DNA from: Caldithrix sp.
GTDB lineage: Bacteria; Calditrichota; Calditrichia; Calditrichales; Calditrichaceae
DNA: 33,847 bases
Assembly (NCBI GenBank): GCA_020720405.1
Contig: DYOS01000014.1
Location: 6,075 to 39,921, forward strand
Reading direction: 5' to 3'
In this document: one piece after another, positions 1 through 9,357 of the stretch
How the letters are laid out: each line of letters starts with the position of its first letter
Numbering within the stretch: the stretch's first letter is position 1
The notes under the pieces: model-generated
Told to the model about the DNA's origin: nothing
What the model saw: the letters and a program-made list of their open reading frames with translations, nothing else
Database searches by the model: none
Position numbers and translations under genes: made by a program

Positions 1-1130
1 GTAATCCGGGCGTTGTTAGCCCAGGTGAATTGTTCTACGGTTTGGCGCCGGGCTGCCTTTCCCAAACGGAGACGCAGCTCACCATCACCAAGCAGCAGGA
101 GTAATTTTTGACGGATCGAATCCGCCTGATCCGCAGCAAACAAAACACCGGTCTGACCATCGCTGATAATATCGCGGATGTTTGGTAAATCCGGTGCCAG
201 AACAGCTTTTTCCATGGCCATGTATTCCAGAATTTTCATCGGCGATGAATAGGGTGTAACATGCGGACTAATGGCAATATCAAACATGGCGATATAATTC
301 TGTATTTCATGGTGGGGAATCCGGCCCAGAAAACGGATCACATCCTCGTTTCCATTGGCTTTGTTATAAGCCACCAGTTCGTCAAAACTCGGACCGTCAC
401 CAAGAAAAACCATAGCCGCATTATGTTTACGCAGGTCAATTTCATTGAGCACATTAATCAGCTTGTCGATGTTATGCCATGAACGCAGAATACCAACAAA
501 ACCAATAATAGTTTTCCCCTCCAGACCCAGTTTCTTTTTCAGTTCACCTGCATTCAAGGCCGGATCAAAGCGCTGCGCATCCGTGCCGTTTGGCAAAACA
601 GTGACCTTGTCTGTGTTCAAACCATAACCAGCGATAATTTCTTTAAGCGGTGTTGAGACAACAATAATGCGTGGTGCTTTTTCAAATATTTTACGTTCGC
701 CGTATTTGGAAAGCCAGGGGAAGTACAGTTTTTCATACATCCGTTTCTGAATCGAATAGGGTGAATTGACTTCGAGAATCAGCGGCAAACCGGTTTTTGA
801 GGCGGCCCACAAAGCGGCAAAACTGAAATGTGCATAGCGATCGTAGATAATATCCGGCCGGAAAGACTTTATTTCGGCCAGCAGCATTTTCAAACCTTTC
901 AGGTTATAAGCTACCTCGGCCAGTTCATAAACCGGTTTCGGGATGCGGTTTTTAATCTTATCCCATTTCGATTCATGGGCGTTCTGGGACGAGCGGAACT
1001 GCGTCTGTTGTCCGACCAGCGAAACAACCCGCACCTCATGGCCCTGTTCTTTCAGACAATTGACAATGGATTGAATATGGATGCCCTCGGCGCCATCGCC
1101 CAAAGTACGGTGGTGATAAAGAATGCGCAT
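1..1130 (-). CDS. GT4 glycosyltransferase, 3' end cut off by window edge
   Basis: Likely transfers a sugar from a nucleotide-sugar donor to the growing polysaccharide repeat unit at the cytoplasmic face of the inner membrane. Translating the minus strand from the ATG at 1130 gives about 376 codons with no stop before the window edge, so the C-terminus is missing. It starts MRILYHHR and has an N-terminal Rossmann-like half (HIQSIVNCLKEQGHEVRVVS). The GT-B C-terminal half carries NGTDAQRFDP, GFVGILRSWHNID and the nucleotide-sugar region SPMKILEYMAMEKAV. These are hallmarks of family GT4. The gene follows the preceding glycosyltransferase after 11 bp, so it is in the same transcript. Donor and acceptor cannot be read from sequence. 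The family call is firm. Confidence 0.85.
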   Translation of the reverse strand, partial: MRILYHHRTLGDGAEGIHIQSIVNCLKEQGHEVRVVSLVGQQTQFRSSQNAHESKWDKIKNRIPKPVYELAEVAYNLKGLKMLLAEIKSFRPDIIYDRYAHFSFAALWAASKTGLPLILEVNSPYSIQKRMYEKLYFPWLSKYGERKIFEKAPRIIVVSTPLKEIIAGYGLNTDKVTVLPNGTDAQRFDPALNAGELKKKLGLEGKTIIGFVGILRSWHNIDKLINVLNEIDLRKHNAAMVFLGDGPSFDELVAYNKANGNEDVIRFLGRIPHHEIQNYIAMFDIAISPHVTPYSSPMKILEYMAMEKAVLAPDLPNIRDIISDGQTGVLFAADQADSIRQKLLLLLGDGELRLRLGKAARRQTVEQFTWANNARI

Positions 1131-1141
1131 GGATTACCTTT

Positions 1142-2239
1142 CTACCGGCCGGAAAAGGCGCGGCGGATAAGCTCATTTTCCGTGGTCAGTGTATCGGGGA
1201 TGGGTGGCACCGGCAGGTCTTTTTTTATCTGCTCAAGATGATCCGTAGCATACAACATTTTCTCAACCATATCATCAATGTTCAGATTATCATATTTAAT
1301 AACGCCCTCCGGACGTGAGCCGTTTTCACAGGCCACAACCGGCGTTTTAAGACTAAGTGATTCCAGCACCGAGCTGCTTACGCCGTCTTTATACGGTGTA
1401 CGCAGATAAAAGGCAGCCTTGGAGAGAACGGTAAGAAACTGGTCGTGATCCATATCGCCGGCAAAATATACCGCATCCAGAAAACCCAGTTCTTCCATGG
1501 CATTTTTAATTTTTTCTGAGCCAAGCGTCTGGCCAAGCATAATCAGCCGGCTGTCCGGCCGCAGCTGGTGAAAGCGGGCAAAGGCCTGCACCATTTCCTC
1601 CAGAAAAAACTCCGGGCGATAGGCCGCATAGCAAACCAGCGCCGGGTAATGATTGCTGAAAATGGCTTCCAGTTCAGGGGCCAGCGGTTGGGGATCGTAG
1701 GCCATATATTGTTTGCTAAAAGCCTGGATCGGGAAAATTTTTTCGCCGCGGATGCCATAACTCATGATATTTTTTTTCACGGCCTCATTATTACAGACAA
1801 TGTATTTGGCTGCGTTGAAAATGTATTTATAGACGAGTGTCAGTTTTGGCGCCCGGTCTTTTGGGAAATAAAGCTGAACCGGACCGGCATGAAAGGTAAT
1901 AATCGGCCGGCGCAGGGTTAGCAGACTGATGGTCAGCGAAAGAAAGGTCAGCAAAAATCCCTTTGGCGAATCGCCATTGAGATGATGATGGATCAGGAAT
2001 CCCTTCAGGCGGAAGGCCAGCACTTTGCGCATATAATCGAAGCTGCCCAGCACCGGCACAAAATCGTGCCCTTCCAGAAAACGGCCTTTACCGATATTTA
2101 GTACCTGGCAGTCATCACCGGCAGCATCCATCTGTTTTTTAAGAAAATAGACGCGCATACCCCAGCCGGCCCGGGGCGGCGGATAGGAGGTAATATGCAG
2201 AACTTTGGCCGGTTTATATTTCGGTGACTGGTTTTCCAT
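1142..2239 (-). CDS. GT4-like glycosyltransferase
   Basis: Probable cytoplasmic glycosyltransferase of the repeat-unit assembly line. About 365 residues, a normal GT-B length. The N-terminus reads VLHITSYPPPRAGWGMRVYF, a typical GT4 opening with the small-residue loop near the donor site. The C-terminal half has RLIMLGQTLGSEKI, then DAVYFAGDMDHDQF, and an acidic nucleotide-sugar motif in SSSVLESLSLKTPVVA. A TTG three bases earlier at 2242 is also in frame. The ATG at 2239 is chosen because GGAG lies 8 nt in front of it. The ribosome site overlaps the stop of the heparinase-like gene just upstream, which suggests translational coupling. The C-terminal GT domain is divergent and the substrate is unknown. 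Confidence 0.8.
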   Translation of the reverse strand: MENQSPKYKPAKVLHITSYPPPRAGWGMRVYFLKKQMDAAGDDCQVLNIGKGRFLEGHDFVPVLGSFDYMRKVLAFRLKGFLIHHHLNGDSPKGFLLTFLSLTISLLTLRRPIITFHAGPVQLYFPKDRAPKLTLVYKYIFNAAKYIVCNNEAVKKNIMSYGIRGEKIFPIQAFSKQYMAYDPQPLAPELEAIFSNHYPALVCYAAYRPEFFLEEMVQAFARFHQLRPDSRLIMLGQTLGSEKIKNAMEELGFLDAVYFAGDMDHDQFLTVLSKAAFYLRTPYKDGVSSSVLESLSLKTPVVACENGSRPEGVIKYDNLNIDDMVEKMLYATDHLEQIKKDLPVPPIPDTLTTENELIRRAFSGR

Positions 2240-2253
2240 CAAGCAAGCTCCTC

Positions 2254-4542
2254 TTAAAATTCATTAAACCAGTAGGATTTGTTCTCCTGCCCACCGGCCA
2301 GATCAAGGCGGTTAAGACCGGCCACAGGCTGGTTATCTTTTTCGACAACTACTGCCCAACGCTCACCAAGCCCGGTGGTTGCTTCCGGGAAAACCTGATA
2401 AGTACTGCCGGACAATTCAAACTCATAATGGCCATTTGATTTTTTTACTGTAACACTGTTTTCGCCCCGGCCGGGGATAAGAAGGGTGACCAGGCGAAGC
2501 GGGAGGTTTGTTTCAAAGCGGTGGCTGATAACCGGCGCCGGCTGCACGGCCCGGTAGGTCGGTGAAACCCAGCCGTCCGGGGCATTTTCACCGCCGCGGA
2601 CAATCCGGGTTTGAGCGGGCTTTTCCGTGTGCAGAACCAAAGTCAGGTTTGCTGTCCGCCCTAACATAACAAGCAATGCTTCCCCTTCCTGGCGGATATT
2701 TACCGCCGGGTCGCAGTGCCAGAATTGTTCGATCCGGGTTGGGGCAGTTGTACCGTTCCGGGAAAAAACGTCATCAATGACGATCCAGAAAGAATTGTTG
2801 ACAAACGCAAGTTGCCGGCGGTGAACCGGTTGACCAGGTTCGCTGGTGTAGCCATAATGTTCACCGACAAATCCGCTGAGCACATTACCGCTGAACCAGT
2901 TGATTCTGCGGAACTGCGGTGCCCGGCTCCAGACCAGTATGCCGCCTTGTCTGGCCTGTGATTTTTCATTGATGGTCAGCGTATTATGAGCGGCGGTACT
3001 GCGGAAATAACTATGCCAGTTGAAATCGCCGCGGTAATTTGAAAACCCGGGATCGATCAGGAATGACTCGCCGAAAACCGCTAATTCAACGGCCAGTTCA
3101 TCGGCATGGCCATGCGCAGCGGAGGGCGTGTCATCATGAAAAACACCGTGCGCCAGTGGTCCGCAATCGATCATGGCGAAATGACTGTCCGCCTCCTGCC
3201 CGGAACGGAAAACAGCATAACCCGAATCGGCCAGATCGGCATTCAGTTCAACCGGTGTCTGCACCGCCAGATTGCGGTAGGCTTCAAAATCCTGTTCGGG
3301 CAGCAGCCAGAACAATTCTTCCGGCAGATACCCGGCCCGCCATTTCAGATCCGGGCGGTTAAAAAACACTGCGCCGAGGGCCTGGAAAAAGCGGAAATCC
3401 CAGTTCATCGGATCGGTAAAGTATATGGAACGGGCGTCATCAATATCGCCCAGCCAGGGCAGACGGCCATCGGGTTTGGTAATTTTCAGAATAAAATCGA
3501 GTGCCTGCCTGCTGCGCCCGGCGATAACCGGATCAACCGGCTCACCGGCCAGCCGTTTAAAGGCCATTGCCTGCAGATAAAAACCCAGTGTGAAATGGTG
3601 GTAAAACGTGGCCTGTTCAACACAGCCGCCATCGGGATGAAACTGGCGGTTGACCTGGTCGGTCAGAATGGCACCGGCTTTTTTCTCAAAGCGGGCCGCA
3701 TCCCGGAATTCGGGAAAAATATAACCGGCAAAGTACAAACCGGCCGTCTCACCAATCAGGTGGTTGTATGGGCTGAAATAGATAGACAGGTTCTCGTCGA
3801 GAAAACGGGCACTGAGGTAAATCAGCTTAACCAGCCGGAAAAGAACGGATTGGTCGGTGTCCCTCGAACTAATGTAAAAATGCAGGGTCCAGATTAAAGC
3901 ACTGACCCGCACGCCGACTTCCAGGGCGCTGGCCCAGGCGATGCCCTGTTTGTAGGGATTTTTTTCTATCCAGTCGAGCAATAGATTTTCCAGCTTTGTT
4001 TTGTATTTCCGCTCACCGGTCAAATAAAAGGCTTTGGCGATTTCGATCAGGAACTGCAGGCGGTTTACTTCCCAGACGTGTTTGACATCTCCGGCATTGC
4101 GGTTGGTAAAAATATCGATTTTCCGGTAAAAACCGGCTGGGTACGGGTTTAGTGAAATGGGGTCGGACTGCCAGGGGATGGGATCGGGCAGTTGAAATTC
4201 AGCGCCGAGGAAACGGAATTTGTGTTCCAGAAACTGATCTGCCCGCTGAATCGATTTTCTGAATTCTTCCGGAAATAACTCCCGGAAACGGGCGGTTTCT
4301 TCCGCACCAAGCGGACGCCCCGGACGGCGCATAAAGGCTGGATTGTTCAGCAGCGCCGCGGCATCTTTTTTAAACCGGACAAAATTTTCTTTTCCGCTGA
4401 TAAACTGGAAATCATCACTGGTCAGCCTGGAAAATTCACTGCCGGCCCGGGCTAGTTCCTGGCGGATCCGAATCTGCTCCCGAAGGCGGAAACTGATTTC
4501 ACCGGGCGACATGCTGAGCACTTTTTTAACTTTATGAATCAA
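2254..4542 (-). CDS. Heparinase II/III-family protein (alginate-lyase-like)
   Basis: Family members cleave uronic-acid polysaccharides by beta-elimination. In polysaccharide loci they may trim or remodel the polymer. The 762-residue protein has an N-terminal alpha/alpha-toroid (about 100-400) with an Asn-His pair in SPYNHLIGE (N260, H261) and a candidate catalytic tyrosine Y314 after E309. The C-terminal beta-sandwich domain (about 435-700) carries HGHADE (H477, H479) and STAAHNTL (H519), the usual metal/catalytic region. No signal peptide is visible, so export is not explained. The start is TTG at 4542, 6 nt after AGGAG, with an in-frame stop just before it. The first ATG further in (MSPGEI, 4512) would be the alternative. 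It overlaps the upstream kinase gene by 11 bp. Confidence 0.85.
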   Translation of the reverse strand: MIHKVKKVLSMSPGEISFRLREQIRIRQELARAGSEFSRLTSDDFQFISGKENFVRFKKDAAALLNNPAFMRRPGRPLGAEETARFRELFPEEFRKSIQRADQFLEHKFRFLGAEFQLPDPIPWQSDPISLNPYPAGFYRKIDIFTNRNAGDVKHVWEVNRLQFLIEIAKAFYLTGERKYKTKLENLLLDWIEKNPYKQGIAWASALEVGVRVSALIWTLHFYISSRDTDQSVLFRLVKLIYLSARFLDENLSIYFSPYNHLIGETAGLYFAGYIFPEFRDAARFEKKAGAILTDQVNRQFHPDGGCVEQATFYHHFTLGFYLQAMAFKRLAGEPVDPVIAGRSRQALDFILKITKPDGRLPWLGDIDDARSIYFTDPMNWDFRFFQALGAVFFNRPDLKWRAGYLPEELFWLLPEQDFEAYRNLAVQTPVELNADLADSGYAVFRSGQEADSHFAMIDCGPLAHGVFHDDTPSAAHGHADELAVELAVFGESFLIDPGFSNYRGDFNWHSYFRSTAAHNTLTINEKSQARQGGILVWSRAPQFRRINWFSGNVLSGFVGEHYGYTSEPGQPVHRRQLAFVNNSFWIVIDDVFSRNGTTAPTRIEQFWHCDPAVNIRQEGEALLVMLGRTANLTLVLHTEKPAQTRIVRGGENAPDGWVSPTYRAVQPAPVISHRFETNLPLRLVTLLIPGRGENSVTVKKSNGHYEFELSGSTYQVFPEATTGLGERWAVVVEKDNQPVAGLNRLDLAGGQENKSYWFNEF

Positions 4543-5593
4543 GTCCTTCTCCTACAGTCTTTTTCAATTCCCTTAAAATGCGGAATACCAGCCAGCGGTT
4601 GTACAGGTTTTCATCAAACCGGTGCTCCCAGTAGCGGGCAGTTTTCCCAAGATGGTTAATGGCATGGGTCAGATAATAAATTTTAAACAGAGGATTCCGG
4701 TTTAAACCCGGTTGACCGTAGCCATCCAGAAAGGCCTCTTTCAGATGATCCAGATACAATTTGGAAAAAATCGGTTTATAGCGCAGCAGTTCTATCTGAT
4801 GGCAGAAACGGCTGACGTCTTTAAAGACTGGACCAGGCACCAGCGGTTGAAAATCAAGGACGGCCATTTTACGGGAGTTGAACATGATATTATTCAGCGT
4901 GAAGTCCGAGTGAATAAACTGTTGGTATTTCTGCCCATCCCGAACGGAATTCCATTCCTTTTCGAGATAATGAAGGCAATCGGTTTTAAATTCAACGGTC
5001 AGCTTCAAACCGGGATTTGCAATCAGTCTGTCGAGCCTTTCCTCAACATAACCGGTTATCTGCTCCAGCCGCAACGGCTCATCACTCAAACCCGATTTTA
5101 AGCCATGCAGCCAGGCCAGCCATTGTCCGGCCATTTTTACCTTGCCGAGAACAAAATTTTTCAGGTTGGCCGAGCTGTAGAACAAACTGGCTTTTTCAAT
5201 ATAGGTCCCCAGATTTATGCCATCGAATTCCTCGGTAATGATGACCAGACGGTTGTGGTCATAATACAAGGGATGAATAACCGCAAACTGAGGATGTGCA
5301 GAAAACAACGCATACCAGTGACCCATGGCCTGGAATTCCTGCTCGGTAAAATCAGAGACTTCGTCACGGAGCTGCCGGATATAGGTTTTCATATAGACTG
5401 TCCGGCTGAGATTTTTAGGGAGGGACAGTGAAATTTTAAAAACCACCGATTTTGGTCTGGGCAGAACTGTAACTACCCGAAAAGCACTGATTTCTATTTT
5501 GTTCTGCAGGGCTAACTCGGACAGGATGGACTGGAGATCGAGTTTGAACAGATCGATGTATTTTTGAGCTTTGGCCGGTATGGCGCTTTTCAT
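4532..5593 (-). CDS. APH/choline-kinase-like phosphotransferase
   Basis: Protein-kinase-like fold enzyme that probably phosphorylates a small molecule or a sugar. The catalytic loop is HSDFTLNN (H228-x-D230 to N235), followed by the metal-binding LDF (D247). A likely ATP lysine sits in VYMKTY (K69). These are the diagnostic residues of the aminoglycoside phosphotransferase / choline kinase group. At 353 residues it has the normal length. It lies between the deacetylase and heparinase-like genes and overlaps the latter by 11 bp. Its role is therefore more likely phosphate decoration of a glycan or precursor, comparable to LPS sugar kinases, than drug resistance. That role is an inference from context. 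GGAAGG precedes the ATG. Confidence 0.78.
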   Translation of the reverse strand: MKSAIPAKAQKYIDLFKLDLQSILSELALQNKIEISAFRVVTVLPRPKSVVFKISLSLPKNLSRTVYMKTYIRQLRDEVSDFTEQEFQAMGHWYALFSAHPQFAVIHPLYYDHNRLVIITEEFDGINLGTYIEKASLFYSSANLKNFVLGKVKMAGQWLAWLHGLKSGLSDEPLRLEQITGYVEERLDRLIANPGLKLTVEFKTDCLHYLEKEWNSVRDGQKYQQFIHSDFTLNNIMFNSRKMAVLDFQPLVPGPVFKDVSRFCHQIELLRYKPIFSKLYLDHLKEAFLDGYGQPGLNRNPLFKIYYLTHAINHLGKTARYWEHRFDENLYNRWLVFRILRELKKTVGEGLDS

Positions 5594-5656
5594 AAATCCT
5601 TCCCAAAAACAGCCGGTGCAAAATCCGACCGGGCAAAACAGGCAGATAAAATTTGT

Positions 5657-6691
5657 TTAGTCGTAGCTGTACTCACTCCGGAAGAAACCAGAGATCATAG
5701 CTTTAAACTCGGCCCGACTAAGCTGATGCGAGATATTAAACCGGGACAGAGCATACGGATTTGAGCCGATATGATTAAACCCTTTGATCTGCGTGGCGGC
5801 GGTGGCGTAGCCCAATCTTTCCAGTAGTCTGAAATGATTTTGTCCGAAATTACCCGGGCTGCCATTGGGATAGCTAAAATGCCGGCAAACCTGCCCGGTA
5901 TGGTCTTCGATCAGCTTTTTTGAGATGGTTAGCTCGGTTTCAGCCTGTTCCTCCGGAATCATGTTGAGCAGCATGTGCTCATGGGTGTGCGATCCGATAA
6001 TCATGCCCAAATCACTCATGGCCTGTACTTCGTCCCAGTTCATAAACCGGTAGCGGTCGGCATCGATTTCCGGGCTGAGATTTTCGGTTCCGGTTTGTTT
6101 TTTTATCAGGGCCATTATCTCTTCAGCTTCACTGAAAGTCTTCTGTTTCAGGTAATTACGGATTTCCACCGAGGCCTTTAATTGTCCGGCCGGGGTGCTC
6201 AGGTCAAAGAGATGCTCACGATTCAGGGTTAATGACAGCGATTTTACAGCGGTAAAAATCAGCGCCGCTGTAATAAACTCGGTCCAGAGCAGGCGGTTTT
6301 TCCCGATGTAACCGGTGTTGATATAGAAAACAGCAGGAACATTGTTTTCCTTCAGCACGGGCAGAGCATATTTAAAATTATTTGTAAAACCGTCGTCAAA
6401 AGAAATAAAGGCATAGCGGCCGTTTATGCGCCCGGAAGTAAAAATTTGTGAGAGGTCCTCAATGGAAACCACATCATACAGATTCTTCAGAATTTTTATC
6501 TGACGGTCGAAATGGCGTGTAGTAACACAGTTGCGGTAGTCGTAGCGTTGGAATTTTTCCGATTCCGGAATGACTGAATGATAGGTTAGCCCAACCACCT
6601 GCTGCTGAAATGTGGCGATTCGTTTACGGGTAAAACCAGCCAGATCGAGCCCTGTATAATACAAATTTTTCAGAAAGGATTTCGGTTTCAT
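5657..6691 (-). CDS. Polysaccharide deacetylase (NodB/CE4 family)
   Basis: Metal-dependent removal of N- or O-acetyl groups from a carbohydrate. Motif 1 is SFDDG (D99 catalytic base, D100 metal). Motif 2 is SHTHEH, giving the H235-x3-H239 metal pair. Motif 3 is the FSYPNG block at 272-277, with R317 in ALSRFNI consistent with a later motif. About 344 residues with no clear signal peptide. Its start overlaps the flippase stop by four bases (ATGA), so the two genes are translationally coupled. A 63-bp gap separates it from the kinase gene downstream. Exosortase-A-associated polysaccharide loci commonly encode a deacetylase of this kind. Whether it acts on a lipid-linked precursor or on polymer is unknown. 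Confidence 0.88.
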   Translation of the reverse strand: MKPKSFLKNLYYTGLDLAGFTRKRIATFQQQVVGLTYHSVIPESEKFQRYDYRNCVTTRHFDRQIKILKNLYDVVSIEDLSQIFTSGRINGRYAFISFDDGFTNNFKYALPVLKENNVPAVFYINTGYIGKNRLLWTEFITAALIFTAVKSLSLTLNREHLFDLSTPAGQLKASVEIRNYLKQKTFSEAEEIMALIKKQTGTENLSPEIDADRYRFMNWDEVQAMSDLGMIIGSHTHEHMLLNMIPEEQAETELTISKKLIEDHTGQVCRHFSYPNGSPGNFGQNHFRLLERLGYATAATQIKGFNHIGSNPYALSRFNISHQLSRAEFKAMISGFFRSEYSYD

Positions 6692-8226
6692 CTCAGACTT
6701 TTCCTTGTGCTGATTTTGCCAAATAATCGTCCGGCCTTAGTCCCGAAGGTTTCACTGAACACCTGCTGGATCTCCGGAAATTTAAACAGGTACACACCAG
6801 CCAGGTAACCAATCAATGAAAAACCGGAAATCAGGCTTAGTTCGAATACATCATTTTCCGGCAGCATGGGCAGCAGCCCGTAAATGGCGCCCAGAATAAA
6901 AACAGTCATCACTATATTTATGGCCAGTGCATGTTTTATGGCCGACCAGAAATTAAGCCAGGCCCAGCCGGTATGTTTTTTAAAATGCAGGCCGTTGAAG
7001 AACAAAGTAAAGATGGAAGTAAAAGCCACAGCTCCGGCAACCCAGTCGATGCTGATCCGGGCTGTCCATAGAACACCGGCGGTCAGGATAAGCAGGCTGT
7101 AAAAATAGGCTTTGGTTCGCTCCTTAACTAATCCCTTGGCCAAAAGAGCCGGATTGAAAATCTGGGCAATAGAATTCAGGAACCCGGAAATACACATGAT
7201 TTGTGTCGGGACAATGGTCGGCTCCCAGCGCTCACCATACAGGAATAAAATCAATGAGGGTGCAGCAAAAAAAAGCCAGGTCATCAGGGGCAGACTGATC
7301 AGCGAAACAGAACGCATAACTTTATTCATGGCATTGATCAACCGCTCATTCTGATCCTGCATCCGCGAATAGGTTGAAAACAAAACGGCATTGATCATAT
7401 CGGCGATCCGCTTACGAGGTGCATTCATCAGGTTAAAAGCACGCTCATAAAAACCAAGCTGGGCGGCGCCCAGGAATTTGCTGATCATGAAGTAATCAAT
7501 ATTGTTAATAAAATAATTGATATAGCTGTAAACATTCATCCAGGCACCATAGGAGAACACATCCTTAAATACAGAGCGGTCGATGCCAAGCTTGGGTACC
7601 CACCTGGTATAGGCATAAAAACCGATGACAAAACTTGCCTCCCCAACCATATTACCGATGACAATACTCCATACACCCATACCGAGCATGGCCAGGGGAA
7701 TCGGCAGCAGAAAATGGATCATGCCGGCGGTCATGCTGATCAACGATTCTTCTCTGAAACGCATCTTTCTTTTCAGAATAGAATTGGGCACACTGTACAG
7801 GCTGGTAATAATAAAGATAAAAGAAATCACCCGCAGAACCTGGATCACCCTGGGCAGGAGATCGATATCGTTTTCGTTTGTAATCAGACCGGCCAGGAAC
7901 GGTGCACCAAAAAAGATAATTGAGGTGATGGCGAGGGCGAACAGGAAACTAAGGGTGAATGTTGTTTTAACATGCTCATCTTTCAGATCTTTGATCTGAA
8001 TCAGCACCTGAGTGAACCCGAAATTTCCGATACGCTGGGCAAAGCGGGTGACAATCAGGGCCATCCCCATAATACCGAAGTCTTCCGGGAAAAGAATCCG
8101 GGCCAGTACAATGGAGGCTAAAAAGCGGGAACCCTGATTACCTAAAGTGCGGATAACATACCACAATATGCCTTTGCGGGCTTGCTCGCCAAGGGAATCC
8201 TTTGTTGTATCCTGATCATTGCTCAT
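6688..8226 (-). CDS. Wzx-type polysaccharide flippase (MOP superfamily)
   Basis: Integral membrane protein expected to move the undecaprenyl-diphosphate-linked repeat unit from the cytoplasmic to the periplasmic face. The 512 residues are mostly hydrophobic segments, consistent with 12-14 membrane helices. A family-typical N-terminus, QARKGILWYVIRTLGNQG, is followed by ASIVLARILFPEDFGIMGMA, the classical opening of the polysaccharide_synt / MATE-like lipopolysaccharide exporters (WzxC type). Its presence with an O-antigen ligase/polymerase and a Wzc-like kinase supports a Wzx/Wzy-dependent pathway rather than an ABC exporter. It starts 5 bp after the upstream glycosyltransferase stop and overlaps the deacetylase start by four bases. 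Confidence 0.92.
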   Translation of the reverse strand: MSNDQDTTKDSLGEQARKGILWYVIRTLGNQGSRFLASIVLARILFPEDFGIMGMALIVTRFAQRIGNFGFTQVLIQIKDLKDEHVKTTFTLSFLFALAITSIIFFGAPFLAGLITNENDIDLLPRVIQVLRVISFIFIITSLYSVPNSILKRKMRFREESLISMTAGMIHFLLPIPLAMLGMGVWSIVIGNMVGEASFVIGFYAYTRWVPKLGIDRSVFKDVFSYGAWMNVYSYINYFINNIDYFMISKFLGAAQLGFYERAFNLMNAPRKRIADMINAVLFSTYSRMQDQNERLINAMNKVMRSVSLISLPLMTWLFFAAPSLILFLYGERWEPTIVPTQIMCISGFLNSIAQIFNPALLAKGLVKERTKAYFYSLLILTAGVLWTARISIDWVAGAVAFTSIFTLFFNGLHFKKHTGWAWLNFWSAIKHALAINIVMTVFILGAIYGLLPMLPENDVFELSLISGFSLIGYLAGVYLFKFPEIQQVFSETFGTKAGRLFGKISTRKSLR

Positions 8227-8231
8227 AAATT

Positions 8232-9353
8232 TTATGCTTTTCCCATACTGTTTAAGTAAAAGTTCCGGTATGCGGCTATCATGGCCGGCAGCGAAAATTG
8301 CTCCCGGGCGAGATTCAAACCAGCCCGACCCATTTCTTCCCTCAGCCTGGTATCGGTCAGAATCCGGCGCAGATATTGTGATAAATCATAAACATCATCG
8401 TTTTTGAAGAGGAAACCACTGACATCGTGCTGAACCAGTTCAGGATTTCCGCCGACATGGGAAGCAACGACCGGAAGACCGGTGGCCATGGCTTCCTGTA
8501 TAACATTCGAACAACCTTCGCTGAGTGAGGGCAGTACAAAAAGATCAAACATATTTAATAAATCGGGCACTTCATTTTTCATTCCGATCAGGTGAATCTT
8601 TTCCTGCACACCCAGTTCGGCGGCGAGTGCAGCCAGTTCTTTCTTCACGGAATACATGGGTGAATCGCCAACCACAACAAAATGGACATTATTGAATTCA
8701 TCCCAGAGCTGATGCATGGCGCGGATCACCAACTGCTGATTTTTCAGGGCCACGGTGCGGCCAACCGTCCCGATAACCAGGTCCGTCTCGCCGAAACCAT
8801 AGATTTTGCGCTGGGTTTTTCGTTTTTCCGGGTCGGGGTAAAAGCGGTCTGTATCCACGCCGTTGAGAATGGCCTGCATCTTTTTGCGGGGGAAACCGAT
8901 GGTGGCAGACAGGTCGTCGGCCAGAACCGCAGAAACCGAAAGCAGATGATCGGCCCGGTTAAAAAAGAACCGCTGCACCATCAGACGTTTAGCATCCTTG
9001 TGAAAGCTGCCGTGCTCGCCGTGAATAATTTGTTTTACACCGGCCAGACGTCCGGCGGCAATACCCTCAACCAATGTGCCCCAGGCATGGGTGTGCAGAA
9101 TATCGATTTTATAGTGGTGCAGGATGCGGGCCAGTCTTAGTGGCAGAAGCGGATCATTGCCGCGTCGCTTGTTCAGCGAAATTAGTTTTACTTTTGACGG
9201 ATCGAGCGATAAAGTATCAAAAACCTTGTCAAAAACAATCAGATAATTCTCAAACTCATTACTGTCGAGAGCATTGAGCAGTTTGATAATACCTATTTCT
9301 TTCCCGGCCGGAGAAAGGAAATTGATTAAATGAGCCAATCGGATGCGTTTCAT
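8232..9353 (-). CDS. GT4 glycosyltransferase
   Basis: Retaining GT-B glycosyltransferase, 373 residues, expected to act on the lipid-linked repeat unit in the cytoplasm. The N-terminal half has LLNALDSNEFENYLIVFDK and HTHAWGTLVEG. The C-terminal half has ILNGVDTDRF (162-171), IGTVGRTVALKNQ (194-206) and an E-x7-E nucleotide-sugar motif (E279 and E287) within LSEGCSNVIQEAMATGLP. This is among the most canonical GT4 proteins in the locus, and it resembles the exosortase-A-associated family-1/4 transferases. It follows the other GT4 gene after 4 bp and precedes the flippase by 5 bp. Confidence 0.93.
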   Translation of the reverse strand: MKRIRLAHLINFLSPAGKEIGIIKLLNALDSNEFENYLIVFDKVFDTLSLDPSKVKLISLNKRRGNDPLLPLRLARILHHYKIDILHTHAWGTLVEGIAAGRLAGVKQIIHGEHGSFHKDAKRLMVQRFFFNRADHLLSVSAVLADDLSATIGFPRKKMQAILNGVDTDRFYPDPEKRKTQRKIYGFGETDLVIGTVGRTVALKNQQLVIRAMHQLWDEFNNVHFVVVGDSPMYSVKKELAALAAELGVQEKIHLIGMKNEVPDLLNMFDLFVLPSLSEGCSNVIQEAMATGLPVVASHVGGNPELVQHDVSGFLFKNDDVYDLSQYLRRILTDTRLREEMGRAGLNLAREQFSLPAMIAAYRNFYLNSMGKA

Positions 9354-9357
9354 AATA

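Noticed and set aside
828-1241. Plus-strand open frames across 1-21 kb, for example 828-1241, 3106-3897 and 10855-11289
   Set aside because: They lie opposite well-supported minus-strand genes, have no recognisable domains or ribosome sites, and arise because the opposing coding frame has few stops.
4532-5593. Aminoglycoside resistance gene
   Set aside because: Only fold-level kinase motifs match, and the gene is embedded and overlapping in a polysaccharide operon.
5594-5656. Weak hairpin (CCGGT / ACCGG) followed by Ts in the gap between deacetylase and kinase genes
   Set aside because: The stem is only about 5 bp with a long loop and the T run is short and interrupted, so it is not a convincing terminator.
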